DNA from: Bradyrhizobium sp. SZCCT0231
Lineage (GTDB): Bacteria; Pseudomonadota; Alphaproteobacteria; Rhizobiales; Xanthobacteraceae
Assembly: GCF_018130245.1 (NCBI RefSeq)
Contig: NZ_JAFCKP010000015.1
Location: 1-64,000 of the forward strand
Direction of reading: 5' to 3'
Length of the DNA: 64,000 nucleotides
The position numbers were made by a program, and so were the translations under genes. The notes under the pieces are model-generated. The model ran no database searches and was not told the DNA's origin. It saw only the letters and a list, made by a program, of their open reading frames with translations. This document shows, one piece after another, positions 48,850-57,721 of the stretch (positions within the stretch are counted from its first letter, which is position 1; every line of letters starts with the position of its first letter).

Positions 48850-49895
48850 CCTCCACAGCTCTCGCCGCGACCCTGTTCGGCCCCGAAGACCTGCGCATGA
48901 TCGAGCATCCGCTCGACAAGCTTAGCCAGGGCATGGTGCGCATCCGCTTCGGCGCCGGCGGCATCTGCGGCTCGGACATGCACTATTTCCGTCATGCCCG
49001 GACCGGCGATTTCGTGGTGAAGTCGCCGCTGGTGCTGGGACATGAGATCTCGGGCGAGGTCGTGGAGATCTCGGGCACCGCAGCGAACCTGAAGGTCGGC
49101 GACCGCGTCGCGGTCAACCCCTCGCGCTGGTGCGGCCATTGCGTCGCCTGCCGCGAGGGCCGGCCGAACCTGTGCGAGAATATCTATTTCATGGGTTCGG
49201 CTTCGAAGACCCCGCACATGCAGGGTGGCTTCGCCAACTATTTCGACGCAATCCCCGCGCAGTGCGTGAAGATTCCCGACCACGTCTCCTACCAGGCCGC
49301 GGCGCTGGCCGAGCCGCTCGCGGTCTGCCTGCACGCTGTCGCGCGCGCCGGCAATATCGAGGGCAAGCGCGGCATCATCTTCGGCGCCGGCCCGATCGGG
49401 CTATTGACCATGCTGGCCGCACACCGCGCCGGCATGGCTGACATCACGGTGGCCGACATCGCCCCGGCACCGCTCGCCTTCGCGAGCCGGCTCGGGGCGT
49501 CCCACGTCGAGAATGTCTCCGGTGGCGAGGAAGGACTGAAGGCGCAGGCTGCGTCGCGACCCTACGACGTCGCGTTCGAGGTCTCCGGCACCGCAGCAGG
49601 CCTTGCCAGCGCGATCGGTATCGTCAGGCGCGGCGGCGTCGTGGTGCAGATCGGCAATCTGCCGGGCGGCCAGATCCCGACGCCGTCGAATGCGGTGATG
49701 GCCAAGGAGATCGACCTGCGCGGCTCGTTCCGGTTCGGCTTCGAGTTCATGAATGCGGTGGAACTGATCGGCAACGGCAGCGTCGATGTGCTGTCGCTGG
49801 TCACCGCCGAGCGGCCGCTCTCGACCGCGCCGGACGCGCTGCGGCTCGCGCTCGACCGCTCGCAGAGCGTGAAGGTCGTGCTGACCGCGAATTGA
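48846..49895 (+). CDS. Zinc-dependent L-idonate/L-gulonate 5-dehydrogenase-like enzyme
   Basis: A 349-aa MDR-family dehydrogenase. The catalytic zinc site has Cys in G-I-C-G-S-D (around 39), His/Glu in G-H-E (around 62), and the structural zinc lobe has C-G-H-C-V-A-C-R-E-G (residues 97-106) with a further Cys at 111. The Rossmann motif is G-A-G-P-I-G-L-L (about 179-186). The family includes IdnD; next to uxuA and uxuB the likely reaction is oxidation of L-gulonate or L-idonate at C5, with L-gulonate giving D-fructuronate for UxuB. It is coupled to dctM by an ATGA overlap. Confidence 0.85.
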   Translation: MTSTALAATLFGPEDLRMIEHPLDKLSQGMVRIRFGAGGICGSDMHYFRHARTGDFVVKSPLVLGHEISGEVVEISGTAANLKVGDRVAVNPSRWCGHCVACREGRPNLCENIYFMGSASKTPHMQGGFANYFDAIPAQCVKIPDHVSYQAAALAEPLAVCLHAVARAGNIEGKRGIIFGAGPIGLLTMLAAHRAGMADITVADIAPAPLAFASRLGASHVENVSGGEEGLKAQAASRPYDVAFEVSGTAAGLASAIGIVRRGGVVVQIGNLPGGQIPTPSNAVMAKEIDLRGSFRFGFEFMNAVELIGNGSVDVLSLVTAERPLSTAPDALRLALDRSQSVKVVLTAN

Positions 49896-49900
49896 CTTTT

Positions 49901-49957
49901 GTTTTGACGCGTTTTCTTCACGCGAACCGGTGCCCACTTCGCTCGAAAACGCTTTAG
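49901..49957. repeat. Short dispersed repeat ahead of uxuA
   Basis: GCGTTTTC (49909-49916) and GAAAACGC (49945-49952) are inverted arms flanking a CGAACCGGTGCCCACTTCG core. I recognise this element from many rhizobial intergenic regions. It fills most of the gap between the dehydrogenase gene and uxuA, so it could form a hairpin in the operon mRNA. Confidence 0.7.
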
Positions 49958-49966
49958 GAGATGCCC

Positions 49967-51157
49967 ATGATGCTGGAGGGATGGCGCTGGTACGGTCCGG
50001 ATGATCCGGTGTCTTTGGATGACGTCAGGCAGGCCGGGGCGAGCGATATCGTCTCGGCGCTGCATCAGGTGCCGATCGGCGAAGCCTGGACGCGCAAGGC
50101 GGTCGAGGCGCGCAAGAACTTCATCGAGAATGGCCAGCCCGGCCGCACGCAACTGACCTGGTCGGTGGTGGAATCGATTCCGATCCCCGACGACGTCAAG
50201 CGGCTCGGGGGCAAGGCAAACAAGTCGATCGAGGCGTGGATCGCGAGCCTGGAGGCGGTCGCGAGCGCTGGCATCAAGATCATCTGCTACAATTTCATGC
50301 CTGTTGTGGACTGGTGCCGCACCGATCTCGAATGGGAGCTGCCGAACGGCGCCCGCGCCATGCGCTTCGACCAGGACCGCTTTGCGGCGTTCGAGCTGCA
50401 CATCCTGAAGCGCCCGGCCGCCGTGCAGGACTATTCGCAGGAAGCGCAGGCGCGCGCGAAAAAGCTGTTCGACCAGATGAGCCAGGCCGATATCGACTAT
50501 CTCGTCATGGTCATCGCCAGCGCGCTGCCGGGCTCGACCACCGAGCCGATGACCATCCCGCAGTTCCGCGAGCGGCTGGAAACCTATCGCGACATCACGC
50601 CTGAGATCCTGCGGCAGCATCTCGCCGAGTTCCTGGCGCGTGTCGCGCCGGTCGCCGAGCAGCTCGGCGTCTCCCTGACGTTGCATCCGGACGATCCGCC
50701 GCGGCCGCTGTTCGGCCTGCCGCGCATCGCTTCGTCCGCCGACGACTACCAGGCGCTGTTCGATGCCGTGCCGTCCAAGGCGAACGGCATCTGCCTGTGC
50801 ACGGGCTCGCTCGGCGTGCGCGCGGAGAACAATCTGCCTGAAATGGCGGAGCGCTTCGGTCCGCGCATTGCGTTCGCCCATCTGCGCGCGACCAAGCGCG
50901 AAGCCGACGGCCTCTCGTTCTACGAGTCCGATCATCTCGACGGCGACGTCGATATGGTCGCGGTGCTGAAGGCGCTGTTGAAGGAGAATGCGCGGCGCTC
51001 GCCGGACAAGAAAATCGTGTTCCGCCCCGACCACGGCCACCGCATGCTCGACGATCTCGCCGCCACCAAGCGCACCAATCCCGGCTACACCGCCATCGGC
51101 CGCCTCCGCGGCCTCGCCGAGCTCCGCGGCGCGATCAGGGCGATCGAGCATCGATAG
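49967..51157 (+). CDS. uxuA: Mannonate dehydratase UxuA
   Basis: A 396-aa enzyme converting D-mannonate to 2-keto-3-deoxy-D-gluconate. Family segments include G-W-R-W-Y-G-P-D-D-P-V near the start, W-S-V-V-E-S-I-P (residues about 63-70), C-Y-N-F-M-P-V-V-D-W (about 105-114) and metal-site stretches H-P-D-D-P-P and F-R-P-D-H-G-H. ATG 49967 is preferred to ATG 49961 because AGGAG (49956-49960) sits directly against the latter but 6 bases before the former. It completes the uxuB/dehydrogenase route and is last of the operon. Confidence 0.95.
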   Translation: MMLEGWRWYGPDDPVSLDDVRQAGASDIVSALHQVPIGEAWTRKAVEARKNFIENGQPGRTQLTWSVVESIPIPDDVKRLGGKANKSIEAWIASLEAVASAGIKIICYNFMPVVDWCRTDLEWELPNGARAMRFDQDRFAAFELHILKRPAAVQDYSQEAQARAKKLFDQMSQADIDYLVMVIASALPGSTTEPMTIPQFRERLETYRDITPEILRQHLAEFLARVAPVAEQLGVSLTLHPDDPPRPLFGLPRIASSADDYQALFDAVPSKANGICLCTGSLGVRAENNLPEMAERFGPRIAFAHLRATKREADGLSFYESDHLDGDVDMVAVLKALLKENARRSPDKKIVFRPDHGHRMLDDLAATKRTNPGYTAIGRLRGLAELRGAIRAIEHR

Positions 51158-51173
51158 ACGGAGCTCTATCCAC

Positions 51174-51253
51174 CGTCATTGCGAGCGCAGCGAAGCAATC
51201 CAGGATCCCTCCGCGGAAAGACTCTGGATTGCTTCGCTGCGCTCGCAATGACG
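51174..51253. repeat. Intergenic palindromic repeat with 30-bp perfect arms
   Basis: 51174-51203 and 51224-51253 are perfect inverted copies (30 bp, beginning CGTCATTGCGAGCGCAGCG) with a 20-bp spacer. This is the widespread 'CGTCATTGCGAGCG' repeat of Bradyrhizobium and related genomes. It lies just after uxuA and before the convergent racemase gene and may end transcription in both directions. Confidence 0.88.
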
Positions 51254-51325
51254 TGGGGAGAGGGTGCTTCACCTTAACACCGCCTGCTTGATGGCAAACC
51301 GCCGTCGCGGCGCCTTAACTCAAGA

Positions 51326-52015
51326 TCACCCGATCGCGAAATCGGCTGCCGTCTCTGCGTGAATTGCGGTTGTGTCGAACGTCTCGACCGAAATGTCGTC
51401 CGGACCGACCAGCATCGTGATCTCGGTGCAGCCGAGGATGATGCACTCCGCGCCGGCGGCGACGAGCGCTGCCATCGCGTCCTGGTAGCGACGGCGGGAC
51501 GGCGCGGCGACGATCCCAAGGCACAGCTCGTCATAGATGATGCGGTTCACCTCGGCGCGCTCGTCCGCGGGAGGAATCAGGACGTCGAGATCGTGCGCGC
51601 GCAATCGGTCGACGTAAAAGGCTTCCTCCATCGTGAACCTGGTGCCGAGCAACCCGACCCGGCTATATCCCTTGGCCCGGATCCGCTCCGCCGTCGCATC
51701 GCCGATGTGAATGAAAGGGACGGTCATGCTCGAGATGATCTCGGGGGCCAATTTGTGCATCGTGTTCGTGCACAGCACGATCGCTCGCGCGCCGGCGCTT
51801 TCGAGGCGCCGGGCCACCTCCGCGAGGCTGGCCGCCGCCTCGCTCCAGCGGCCGGCGTATTGCATCTCCTTGATGTCCTGGAAATCGTAGGAATACATCA
51901 GCAGCGGGGCGGAGTGCAGCTTGCCCATGCGGTCGCGGACGCGCTCGTTGATGAGCTTATAGTAGAGCGCGGTGCTCTCCCAGCTCATGCCTCCGATCAG
52001 GCCGATGGTTTGCAT
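51326..52015 (-). CDS. Aspartate/glutamate racemase-family protein
   Basis: A 229-aa protein of the Asp/Glu racemase superfamily. The N-terminus I-G-L-I-G-G-M-S-W-E-S-T is typical of aspartate racemase, and both catalytic Cys are present: V-L-C-T-N-T-M-H (about residue 82) and L-G-C-T-E-I (about 196). It would interconvert the stereoisomers of an acidic amino acid in the cytoplasm. It stands alone on the minus strand and diverges from the ThDP enzyme gene; 52016-52229 should hold both promoters, but I see no clear site. Confidence 0.9.
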   Translation of the reverse strand: MQTIGLIGGMSWESTALYYKLINERVRDRMGKLHSAPLLMYSYDFQDIKEMQYAGRWSEAAASLAEVARRLESAGARAIVLCTNTMHKLAPEIISSMTVPFIHIGDATAERIRAKGYSRVGLLGTRFTMEEAFYVDRLRAHDLDVLIPPADERAEVNRIIYDELCLGIVAAPSRRRYQDAMAALVAAGAECIILGCTEITMLVGPDDISVETFDTTAIHAETAADFAIG

Positions 52016-52229
52016 TCCGGTGCTCCAGGCGAGTTGGTTCGGCCGGATCGTAGACGAAGATTTCGAAGCTCGCCATCTTGGCCGCGGCAGGGCCTGTAGT
52101 GCAAACGGCAGGGACGGGCATGACGCCTGCGCAGGCTGCGAGAAGCCTTTCGACCTTGCGCACTCTCTCGGCCTGTCCTAGGCCAGTTCCCGAATAAGTG
52201 CGCATCGCTGAAGTCTCGAGGGAGCCGAC

Positions 52230-53891
52230 ATGACCATTCGCAACACCCGCACCGGGGGCCAGATCCTGATCGATCAGCTCGTCGCCCAAGGCGTCGAGCG
52301 CGTCACCTGCGTGCCGGGCGAGAGCTATCTGGCGGCCCTCGATGCGCTGCATGACAGCCCGATCGACGTCGTGATCTGCCGCGCCGAAGGCGGCGCGGCG
52401 ATGATGGCGGAGGCCTATGGCAAGCTCACGGGGCGGCCCGGAATCTGCTTCGTCACCCGCGGCCCCGGCGCCACCAATGCCAGCCACGGCGTCCACATCG
52501 CGATGCAGGATTCGACGCCGATGATCCTGTTCGTCGGCCAGGTCGACACCGGCATGCGCGAGCGCGAGGCGTTCCAGGAGCTCGACTACAAGGCGGTGTT
52601 CGGCCCGATGGCGAAATGGGCGGTCGAGATCGATCGCCCCGACCGCATTCCGGAGCTGGTCGCGCGTGCCTTCCGCGTCGCCATGCAGGGCCGTCCCGGT
52701 CCCGTGGTGATCGCGCTGCCGGAGAACATGCTGACCGAGAGCGCGGCCGTTGCCGATGCCATGCGCATCGAGCCCGCCGTGAGCTGGCCGGCGCCTGCCG
52801 ATATCGAGAAGCTCGGCGTCATGCTGGCCGACGCCAAGGCGCCGCTCGTCATTCTCGGCGGGTCACGCTGGACCGATGAAGCGGCGAAGAGCATCGCGCG
52901 GTTTGCCGAGCGGTTCGACCTGCCGGTCGCGACCTCGTTCCGCCGGGCTTCGCTGATCGACGCAGACCATTCGCATTATGCCGGCGATCTCGGCATCGGG
53001 CCGAGCCCGGGCCTGAAGGCGCGCATCGACAATGCCGATGTCCTCCTGCTGATCGGCGGCCGCATGTCGGAAATGCCGTCCTCGTCCTACACGCTGCTCG
53101 ACATTCCCACTCCGCGGCAGAAGCTGATCCATGTGCATCCGGGCTCCGAAGAGCTCGGCCGCGTCTATCAGCCGGCGCTGGCGATCCAGGCGACGCCGGC
53201 CGCCTTCGCCGCTGCCGTCGAGACGCTGAAGCCTTCAGGCGCGGTGGCCTGGAAGGGCGAGGCCGCCAAGGCGCATGCCGATTACCTCGCCTGGACCGAG
53301 AAGGCGCGCGACCTGCCGGGCAGGTTCCAGTACGGCCAGGTCATGACCTGGCTGCGCGACCGCCTGCCGAAGGACGCGATCGTTTGCAACGGTGCCGGCA
53401 ATTATGCCGGCTGGATCCATCGTCATCACCGCTTCCACAGCTTTGCCGCCCAGCTCGCGCCGACCTCGGGCTCGATGGGCTACGGCGTGCCGGCGGGCGT
53501 GCTGGCAAAACGGCAATATCCGGATCGCGTCGTCGTCGCTTTTGCCGGGGACGGCTGCTTCCTGATGAACGGCCAGGAATTCGCCACCGCCGTGCAATAT
53601 GACGCGCCGCTCGTCGTCATCGTCGTCGACAACTCGCAATACGGCACCATCCGCATGCACCAGGAGCGCGACTATCCCGGCCGCGTCGTCGGCACCCAGC
53701 TGAAGAACCCGGATTTCGCGATGTACGCGAAAGCGTTCGGCGGCCATGGCGAGCGCATCGAACGCACCGAAGAGTTCGCGCCGGCGTTCGAGCGCGCGCT
53801 GGCCTCGGGCAAGCCGTCGATCCTGCATTGCATCATCGATTCCAGGGCTATCTCGGTCGGCAAGGATTTCACGCCGGCGGTGAAGGCTTAA
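52230..53891 (+). CDS. Acetolactate synthase-like ThDP-dependent enzyme
   Basis: A 553-aa thiamine-diphosphate enzyme with Pyr, central and PP domains. The catalytic Glu is Glu53 in R-A-E-G-G-A-A-M-M-A, and the ThDP/Mg motif begins G-D-G at residues 440-442 and ends with N after about 27 residues (V-V-D-N). It resembles catabolic or unassigned acetolactate synthase/2-oxo-acid decarboxylase homologues rather than IlvB, with no regulatory subunit adjacent. It is first of a unit with a D-amino-acid dehydrogenase-like gene (4 bp) and a racemase, suggesting it acts on a 2-oxo acid made there. Confidence 0.85.
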   Translation: MTIRNTRTGGQILIDQLVAQGVERVTCVPGESYLAALDALHDSPIDVVICRAEGGAAMMAEAYGKLTGRPGICFVTRGPGATNASHGVHIAMQDSTPMILFVGQVDTGMREREAFQELDYKAVFGPMAKWAVEIDRPDRIPELVARAFRVAMQGRPGPVVIALPENMLTESAAVADAMRIEPAVSWPAPADIEKLGVMLADAKAPLVILGGSRWTDEAAKSIARFAERFDLPVATSFRRASLIDADHSHYAGDLGIGPSPGLKARIDNADVLLLIGGRMSEMPSSSYTLLDIPTPRQKLIHVHPGSEELGRVYQPALAIQATPAAFAAAVETLKPSGAVAWKGEAAKAHADYLAWTEKARDLPGRFQYGQVMTWLRDRLPKDAIVCNGAGNYAGWIHRHHRFHSFAAQLAPTSGSMGYGVPAGVLAKRQYPDRVVVAFAGDGCFLMNGQEFATAVQYDAPLVVIVVDNSQYGTIRMHQERDYPGRVVGTQLKNPDFAMYAKAFGGHGERIERTEEFAPAFERALASGKPSILHCIIDSRAISVGKDFTPAVKA

Positions 53892-53895
53892 AGCG

Positions 53896-55161
53896 ATGCC
53901 GGAAGGCCGCCACGTCGCCATCATCGGAGCCGGCGCGGTCGGCGTGATCAGCGCCATCGAGGCGCTGCGCGAGGGTCATCGCGTCACGCTGATCGATCCC
54001 GGCGAGCCGGGCGGCGAACAGGCGGCGAGCTACGGCAATGCCGGCTGGCTCTCCTCGCATTCGGTGATCCCGCCGGCGGAGCCGGGCATCTGGAAGAAGG
54101 TGCCGGGCTATCTCCTGGACCCGCTCGGGCCGCTCGCAATCCGCTGGTCTTACCTGCCGAAGGCGCTGCCCTGGCTGGTCAAGTATCTGCTCTCCGGCTG
54201 GACCGAGGCGCGGGTCGAGACGACGGCGTTTGCGCTGCGCGACCTCTTGAAGGACGCGCCGCTGCTGCACCGCAAGCTCGCGGAAGAGGCCGGCGTGCCC
54301 GACCTGATCGAGCGCAACGGCGTGATGCATGTCTTCACCTCGCGCGGCAATTTCGACAATGATCTCGGCTGGCGCTTGCGCAAGAAGGTCGGCGTCGAAT
54401 GGCTGGAGCTCAATGCCGACGAGATGCGCCAGCGCGAGCCGGACCTGCATCCGCGCTACACCTTTGGCGTGGTGGTGGAGGAAGCCGGGCGCTGTCGCGA
54501 TCCCGGCGCTTATGTCGCGGCCCTTGCCGCTCATGCGATCGCCAGTGGCGCGAGGCACGTGCGGGCCAAGGCGACCGGCCTGAAGCTGTCCGGCAACAAG
54601 CTCGTGGCTGTTCTCACCGAGACCGGCGAGATTCCTTGCGATGCCGCGGTGGTCGCGGCCGGCGCCCGCTCGAAGCAGCTTACTGCGTCGGTCGGCGATT
54701 CCCTCCCGCTCGAGACCGAGCGCGGCTATCACGTCATGATCGAGAATCCGGAAGCAGGTCCGCGCAGCTCGATGATGGCCTCCGACGCCAAGATGGTGGT
54801 GAACTGGACCAACAAGGGCCTGCGCGCCGCCGGCACGGTCGAGATCGCCGGCTTAGAGGCTGCGCCGAACTGGAAGCGGGCCGAGATCCTGCGCAACCAT
54901 CTGCTCGGCATGTTCCCGAAGCTGCCCAAGGACATCCCGGCCTCGCGCGTCAAGACGTGGTTCGGCCATCGCCCGAGCATGCCGGACGGACGTCCCTGCA
55001 TCGGCCATGCGCGCGCCTCGCGCGACGTCGTCTATGCTTTCGGCCACGGCCATGTCGGCCTGGTCGGCTCGGCCCGCACCGGCCGTCTTGTCGCCCAGCT
55101 CGTGAGCGGCAAGGCGCCGGAGATTCCACTCGCGCCGTTCGCGCCCGATCGTTTCCTCTGA
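53896..55161 (+). CDS. DadA-like FAD-dependent oxidase/dehydrogenase
   Basis: A 421-aa flavoprotein of the DAO family. The N-terminal dinucleotide motif V-A-I-I-G-A-G-A-V-G (residues about 7-16), the catalytic region with H-V-F-T-S-R-G and the C-terminal substrate/FAD segment (G-H-R-P-S-M-P-D-G-R-P and F-G-H-G-H-V-G-L-V-G-S-A-R-T) match D-amino acid dehydrogenase. It would oxidise a D-amino acid to a 2-oxo acid and pass electrons to the respiratory chain. It follows the ThDP gene by 4 bp and precedes a racemase gene by 9 bp. Confidence 0.88.
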   Translation: MPEGRHVAIIGAGAVGVISAIEALREGHRVTLIDPGEPGGEQAASYGNAGWLSSHSVIPPAEPGIWKKVPGYLLDPLGPLAIRWSYLPKALPWLVKYLLSGWTEARVETTAFALRDLLKDAPLLHRKLAEEAGVPDLIERNGVMHVFTSRGNFDNDLGWRLRKKVGVEWLELNADEMRQREPDLHPRYTFGVVVEEAGRCRDPGAYVAALAAHAIASGARHVRAKATGLKLSGNKLVAVLTETGEIPCDAAVVAAGARSKQLTASVGDSLPLETERGYHVMIENPEAGPRSSMMASDAKMVVNWTNKGLRAAGTVEIAGLEAAPNWKRAEILRNHLLGMFPKLPKDIPASRVKTWFGHRPSMPDGRPCIGHARASRDVVYAFGHGHVGLVGSARTGRLVAQLVSGKAPEIPLAPFAPDRFL

Positions 55162-55170
55162 GAGCGCACC

Positions 55171-55914
55171 ATGACCATCTCAGCCAGCTCGTCCTCCCGC
55201 ATCGCCCGTGGCGGCAAGGCCATCTATGGCGCGCCGCTCGGCATCCTGATGCTGGAGGCGCGCTTCCCGCGCATTCCCGGCGACATGGGCAACGGCACGA
55301 CCTGGCCATTCCCCGTGCTCTATCGTGTGGTGAGCGGGGCTTCGCCGGAGAAGGTGGTGCTGAAGGGCGCGGCCGGCCTGCTGCCCGACTTCATCGACGC
55401 GGCCAAGGACCTGGTGCGGCTGGGGGCCGAGGCCATCACCACCAATTGCGGCTTCCTCTCGCTGTTCCAGAAGGAGATCGCGGCGGCGGTCGGCGTTCCC
55501 GTTGCGACCTCCTCGCTGATGCAGGTGCCGTGGGTGCAGGCGACCTTGCCACCCGGCAAGCGCGTCGGTCTCGTCACGGTCTCGGGCTCGACGCTGACGC
55601 CGGCCCATCTCGAAGGCGCCGGGGTGCCGCTCGACACGCCGCTGGTCGGCACCGAGAACGGCAAGGAGTTTTTCCGCGTCCTGATCAAGGCCGAGAAGGA
55701 CGACATGGACATCGCGCAAGCCGAGCGCGACGTGGTCGAGGCCGGCAAGGAGCTCGTTGCCAAAAATCCGGATGTCGGCGCCATCGTGCTCGAATGCACC
55801 AACATGCCGCCTTATGCCGCAGCACTTCAGGCCGAGGTCGGGCTGCCGGTCTATGACATCTATTCCATGATCACCTGGTTTCACGCCGGACTGCGCCCGC
55901 GCGTCTTTGCCTGA
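55171..55914 (+). CDS. Asp/Glu racemase-superfamily protein
   Basis: A 247-aa protein with the superfamily Cys pair: T-T-N-C-G-F-L-S (about residue 91) and L-E-C-T-N-M-P-P (about 212). The start I-Y-G-A-P-L-G-I-L-M-L and P-G-D-M-G-N-G-T-T-W-P-F-P-V differ from the protein at 51326, so it belongs to another subgroup (hydantoin racemase/maleate isomerase-like range). It likely supplies the D-isomer for the adjacent DadA-like enzyme. A GntR regulator follows after 109 bp. Confidence 0.84.
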   Translation: MTISASSSSRIARGGKAIYGAPLGILMLEARFPRIPGDMGNGTTWPFPVLYRVVSGASPEKVVLKGAAGLLPDFIDAAKDLVRLGAEAITTNCGFLSLFQKEIAAAVGVPVATSSLMQVPWVQATLPPGKRVGLVTVSGSTLTPAHLEGAGVPLDTPLVGTENGKEFFRVLIKAEKDDMDIAQAERDVVEAGKELVAKNPDVGAIVLECTNMPPYAAALQAEVGLPVYDIYSMITWFHAGLRPRVFA

Positions 55915-56023
55915 TTTCGATCGTGGCAAAGGCCAGAACAATTTCTGCCGGCTCCACCCTGTGCATTGCCATCGCGCCCGCGCCCCCGGTATATTCGGCT
56001 GTGTTCGAGCGCAATTGCAGCTT

Positions 56024-56728
56024 ATGACAAGCAACGTGGAACCGGCTTCCGACAGCATCGTCGATCGCGTCTATGAACAGCTCAAGGCGATGGCCGTGAA
56101 CTACGCGTTCAAGCCGGGGGAGCGGCTCAACGAGGGCGAGCTGGCCAAGCGGCTCGGCGTCAGCCGCACGCCGCTGCGCGAAGCGCTCAACCGCCTCAAC
56201 ACCGAAGGTTTCCTGCGCTTCACGCCGGGCAAGGGCTTCTTCTGCCGCGAGCTCGACGCCCACGAGATCTTCGATCTCTACGAGCTGCGTAAGTCGATCG
56301 AGGTCGCCTCGATCCGCCTCGCCATCAAGCGCGCAAGGGATGAAGACATCGATGCGCTGCTGAAATTCCTCGAAGCGACCGGCCCCGATCCCGGCGAGCG
56401 CTCCTCGCTGGAGCTGGTCGAGCTCGACGAGACCTTTCACGAGCGGCTGATGGCCATGTCCGACAATGCCGAGATGCTCCGCGTGCTGCGCAACGTCAAC
56501 GCCCGCATCCGCTTCGTGCGCTGGATCGACATGGACCGCGTCAACCGCTCCAACACGCAAGGCGAGCACCGTGCCGTCGTCGAGGGCCTCAAGTCGCGCG
56601 ATGAGGGGACTTGCGTCTCCGTGCTGGAGAAGCACATCGACCGCCGCCTCGACCGCATCACCGCCGCGATCAAGGAAGGCTACGCGCAGATCTACATGCC
56701 GGCCGCAGCGAGGTCCGCGGCGAATTGA
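56024..56728 (+). CDS. GntR/FadR-family regulator
   Basis: A 234-aa regulator. The winged helix (residues about 10-75) has R-L-N-E-G-E-L-A-K-R-L-G-V-S-R-T-P-L-R-E-A-L and the wing F-T-P-G-K-G-F-F, and the FCD domain follows with D-E-T-F-H-E-R-L and G-E-H-R-A-V-V. ATG 56024 is taken as start since the domain begins just after it; no Shine-Dalgarno is obvious, so leaderless or weak initiation is possible. The frame extends to 55907. It probably controls the unit at 52230-55914 and the SDR gene after it. Confidence 0.86.
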   Translation: MTSNVEPASDSIVDRVYEQLKAMAVNYAFKPGERLNEGELAKRLGVSRTPLREALNRLNTEGFLRFTPGKGFFCRELDAHEIFDLYELRKSIEVASIRLAIKRARDEDIDALLKFLEATGPDPGERSSLELVELDETFHERLMAMSDNAEMLRVLRNVNARIRFVRWIDMDRVNRSNTQGEHRAVVEGLKSRDEGTCVSVLEKHIDRRLDRITAAIKEGYAQIYMPAAARSAAN

Positions 56729-56764
56729 CGCCCACGCGGCGTCCTGTTTCCAGGAGGAGCAAAC

Positions 56765-57544
56765 ATGAAGCTCAAGGACAAGGTCGCAGCCATCACCGGC
56801 GCGGCGCGCGGTATCGGCAAGGCCTGCGCGAAGAGATTTTTGGACGACGGCGTCAAGGTCGTGATCTCGGACGTCGATGCCGATGGCTTGGCGGCGACAG
56901 CCGCCGAGCTCGGGCGGCCGGATGCCTTGCGCACCGTCGTCGGCAATGTCGCCAAGCGCACGGATGTGGATCAGCTCGTCGCGACCGCGGTGAAGGAGTT
57001 CGGCCGGCTCGACGTCATGGTCAACAACGCCGGCGTCGCCCGCAACCGGGACATCCTCGATATCACCGAGCAGGAATTCGACGAAATCATCGGCATCAAT
57101 CTGAAAGGCGCGTTCTTCGGCGTGCAGGCGGCCGCCAGGCAGATGATCGCGCAGGGCGGCGGCGGGGTCATCATCAACATGTCCTCGGTGAATGCGCTGC
57201 TGGCGATCCCGGCGCTGGCGACCTACGCCATGTCCAAGGGCGGCATGAAGCAGCTGACGTCGGTCGCCGCCGTCGCGCTCGCCCCGCACAACATTCGCGT
57301 CGTCGCGGTCGGGCCGGGCACGATCCTGACCGACATGGTGGCCTCCGCGATCTACACGTCCGAGGATGCGCGCAAGACCGTGCTGTCGCGTACACCCGCG
57401 GGCCGCGGCGGCGAGCCGAGCGAGGTGGCGTCCGTCGTGGCATTCCTTGCCAGCGACGATGCGTCCTACATCACCGGGCAGACGATTTATCCGGATGGCG
57501 GCCGGCTGGTCCTGAACTACACGGTGCCGGTGAAGGACAAGTAG
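56765..57544 (+). CDS. Short-chain dehydrogenase/reductase
   Basis: A 259-aa classical SDR. The NAD(P) motif is T-G-A-A-R-G-I-G (residues about 12-19), the N-N-A-G motif is near 89, and the catalytic Ser...Y-A-M-S-K set is near 141-160. Asp at the end of beta-2 (V-I-S-D-V-D) favours NAD(H). A GGAGGAG sequence precedes the ATG. Family names such as 3-oxoacyl reductase are not specific. Position after the GntR gene suggests it handles an alcohol or aldehyde from the nearby ThDP reaction. Confidence 0.88.
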   Translation: MKLKDKVAAITGAARGIGKACAKRFLDDGVKVVISDVDADGLAATAAELGRPDALRTVVGNVAKRTDVDQLVATAVKEFGRLDVMVNNAGVARNRDILDITEQEFDEIIGINLKGAFFGVQAAARQMIAQGGGGVIINMSSVNALLAIPALATYAMSKGGMKQLTSVAAVALAPHNIRVVAVGPGTILTDMVASAIYTSEDARKTVLSRTPAGRGGEPSEVASVVAFLASDDASYITGQTIYPDGGRLVLNYTVPVKDK

Positions 57545-57572
57545 GGTGCGGGGAAGATCGCTCCACACTCGG

Positions 57573-57694
57573 TGTCATCGCCCGGCTTGACCGGGCGATC
57601 CAGTACTCCCAGACGGCAGCGATTGAACCGATAGGCCGCGGCGTACTGGATTCCCCGCCCCCGTGCGCAATTGCGCACTAGGCGGGGAATGACA
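57573..57694. repeat. Dispersed palindromic repeat after the SDR gene
   Basis: The ends TGTCAT (57573) and AATGACA (57688-57694) and the inner pair GATCCAGTAC / GTACTGGATT are inverted, with CCCGGCTTGACCGGG as a local hairpin. It belongs to the 'GTCATCGCCCGGCTTGACCGG' intergenic repeat type known in Bradyrhizobium. It lies between the converging SDR and IclR genes. Confidence 0.75.
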
Positions 57695-57721
57695 ATCGTT
57701 GTGAAGCGGGCCGTCTGCCCC

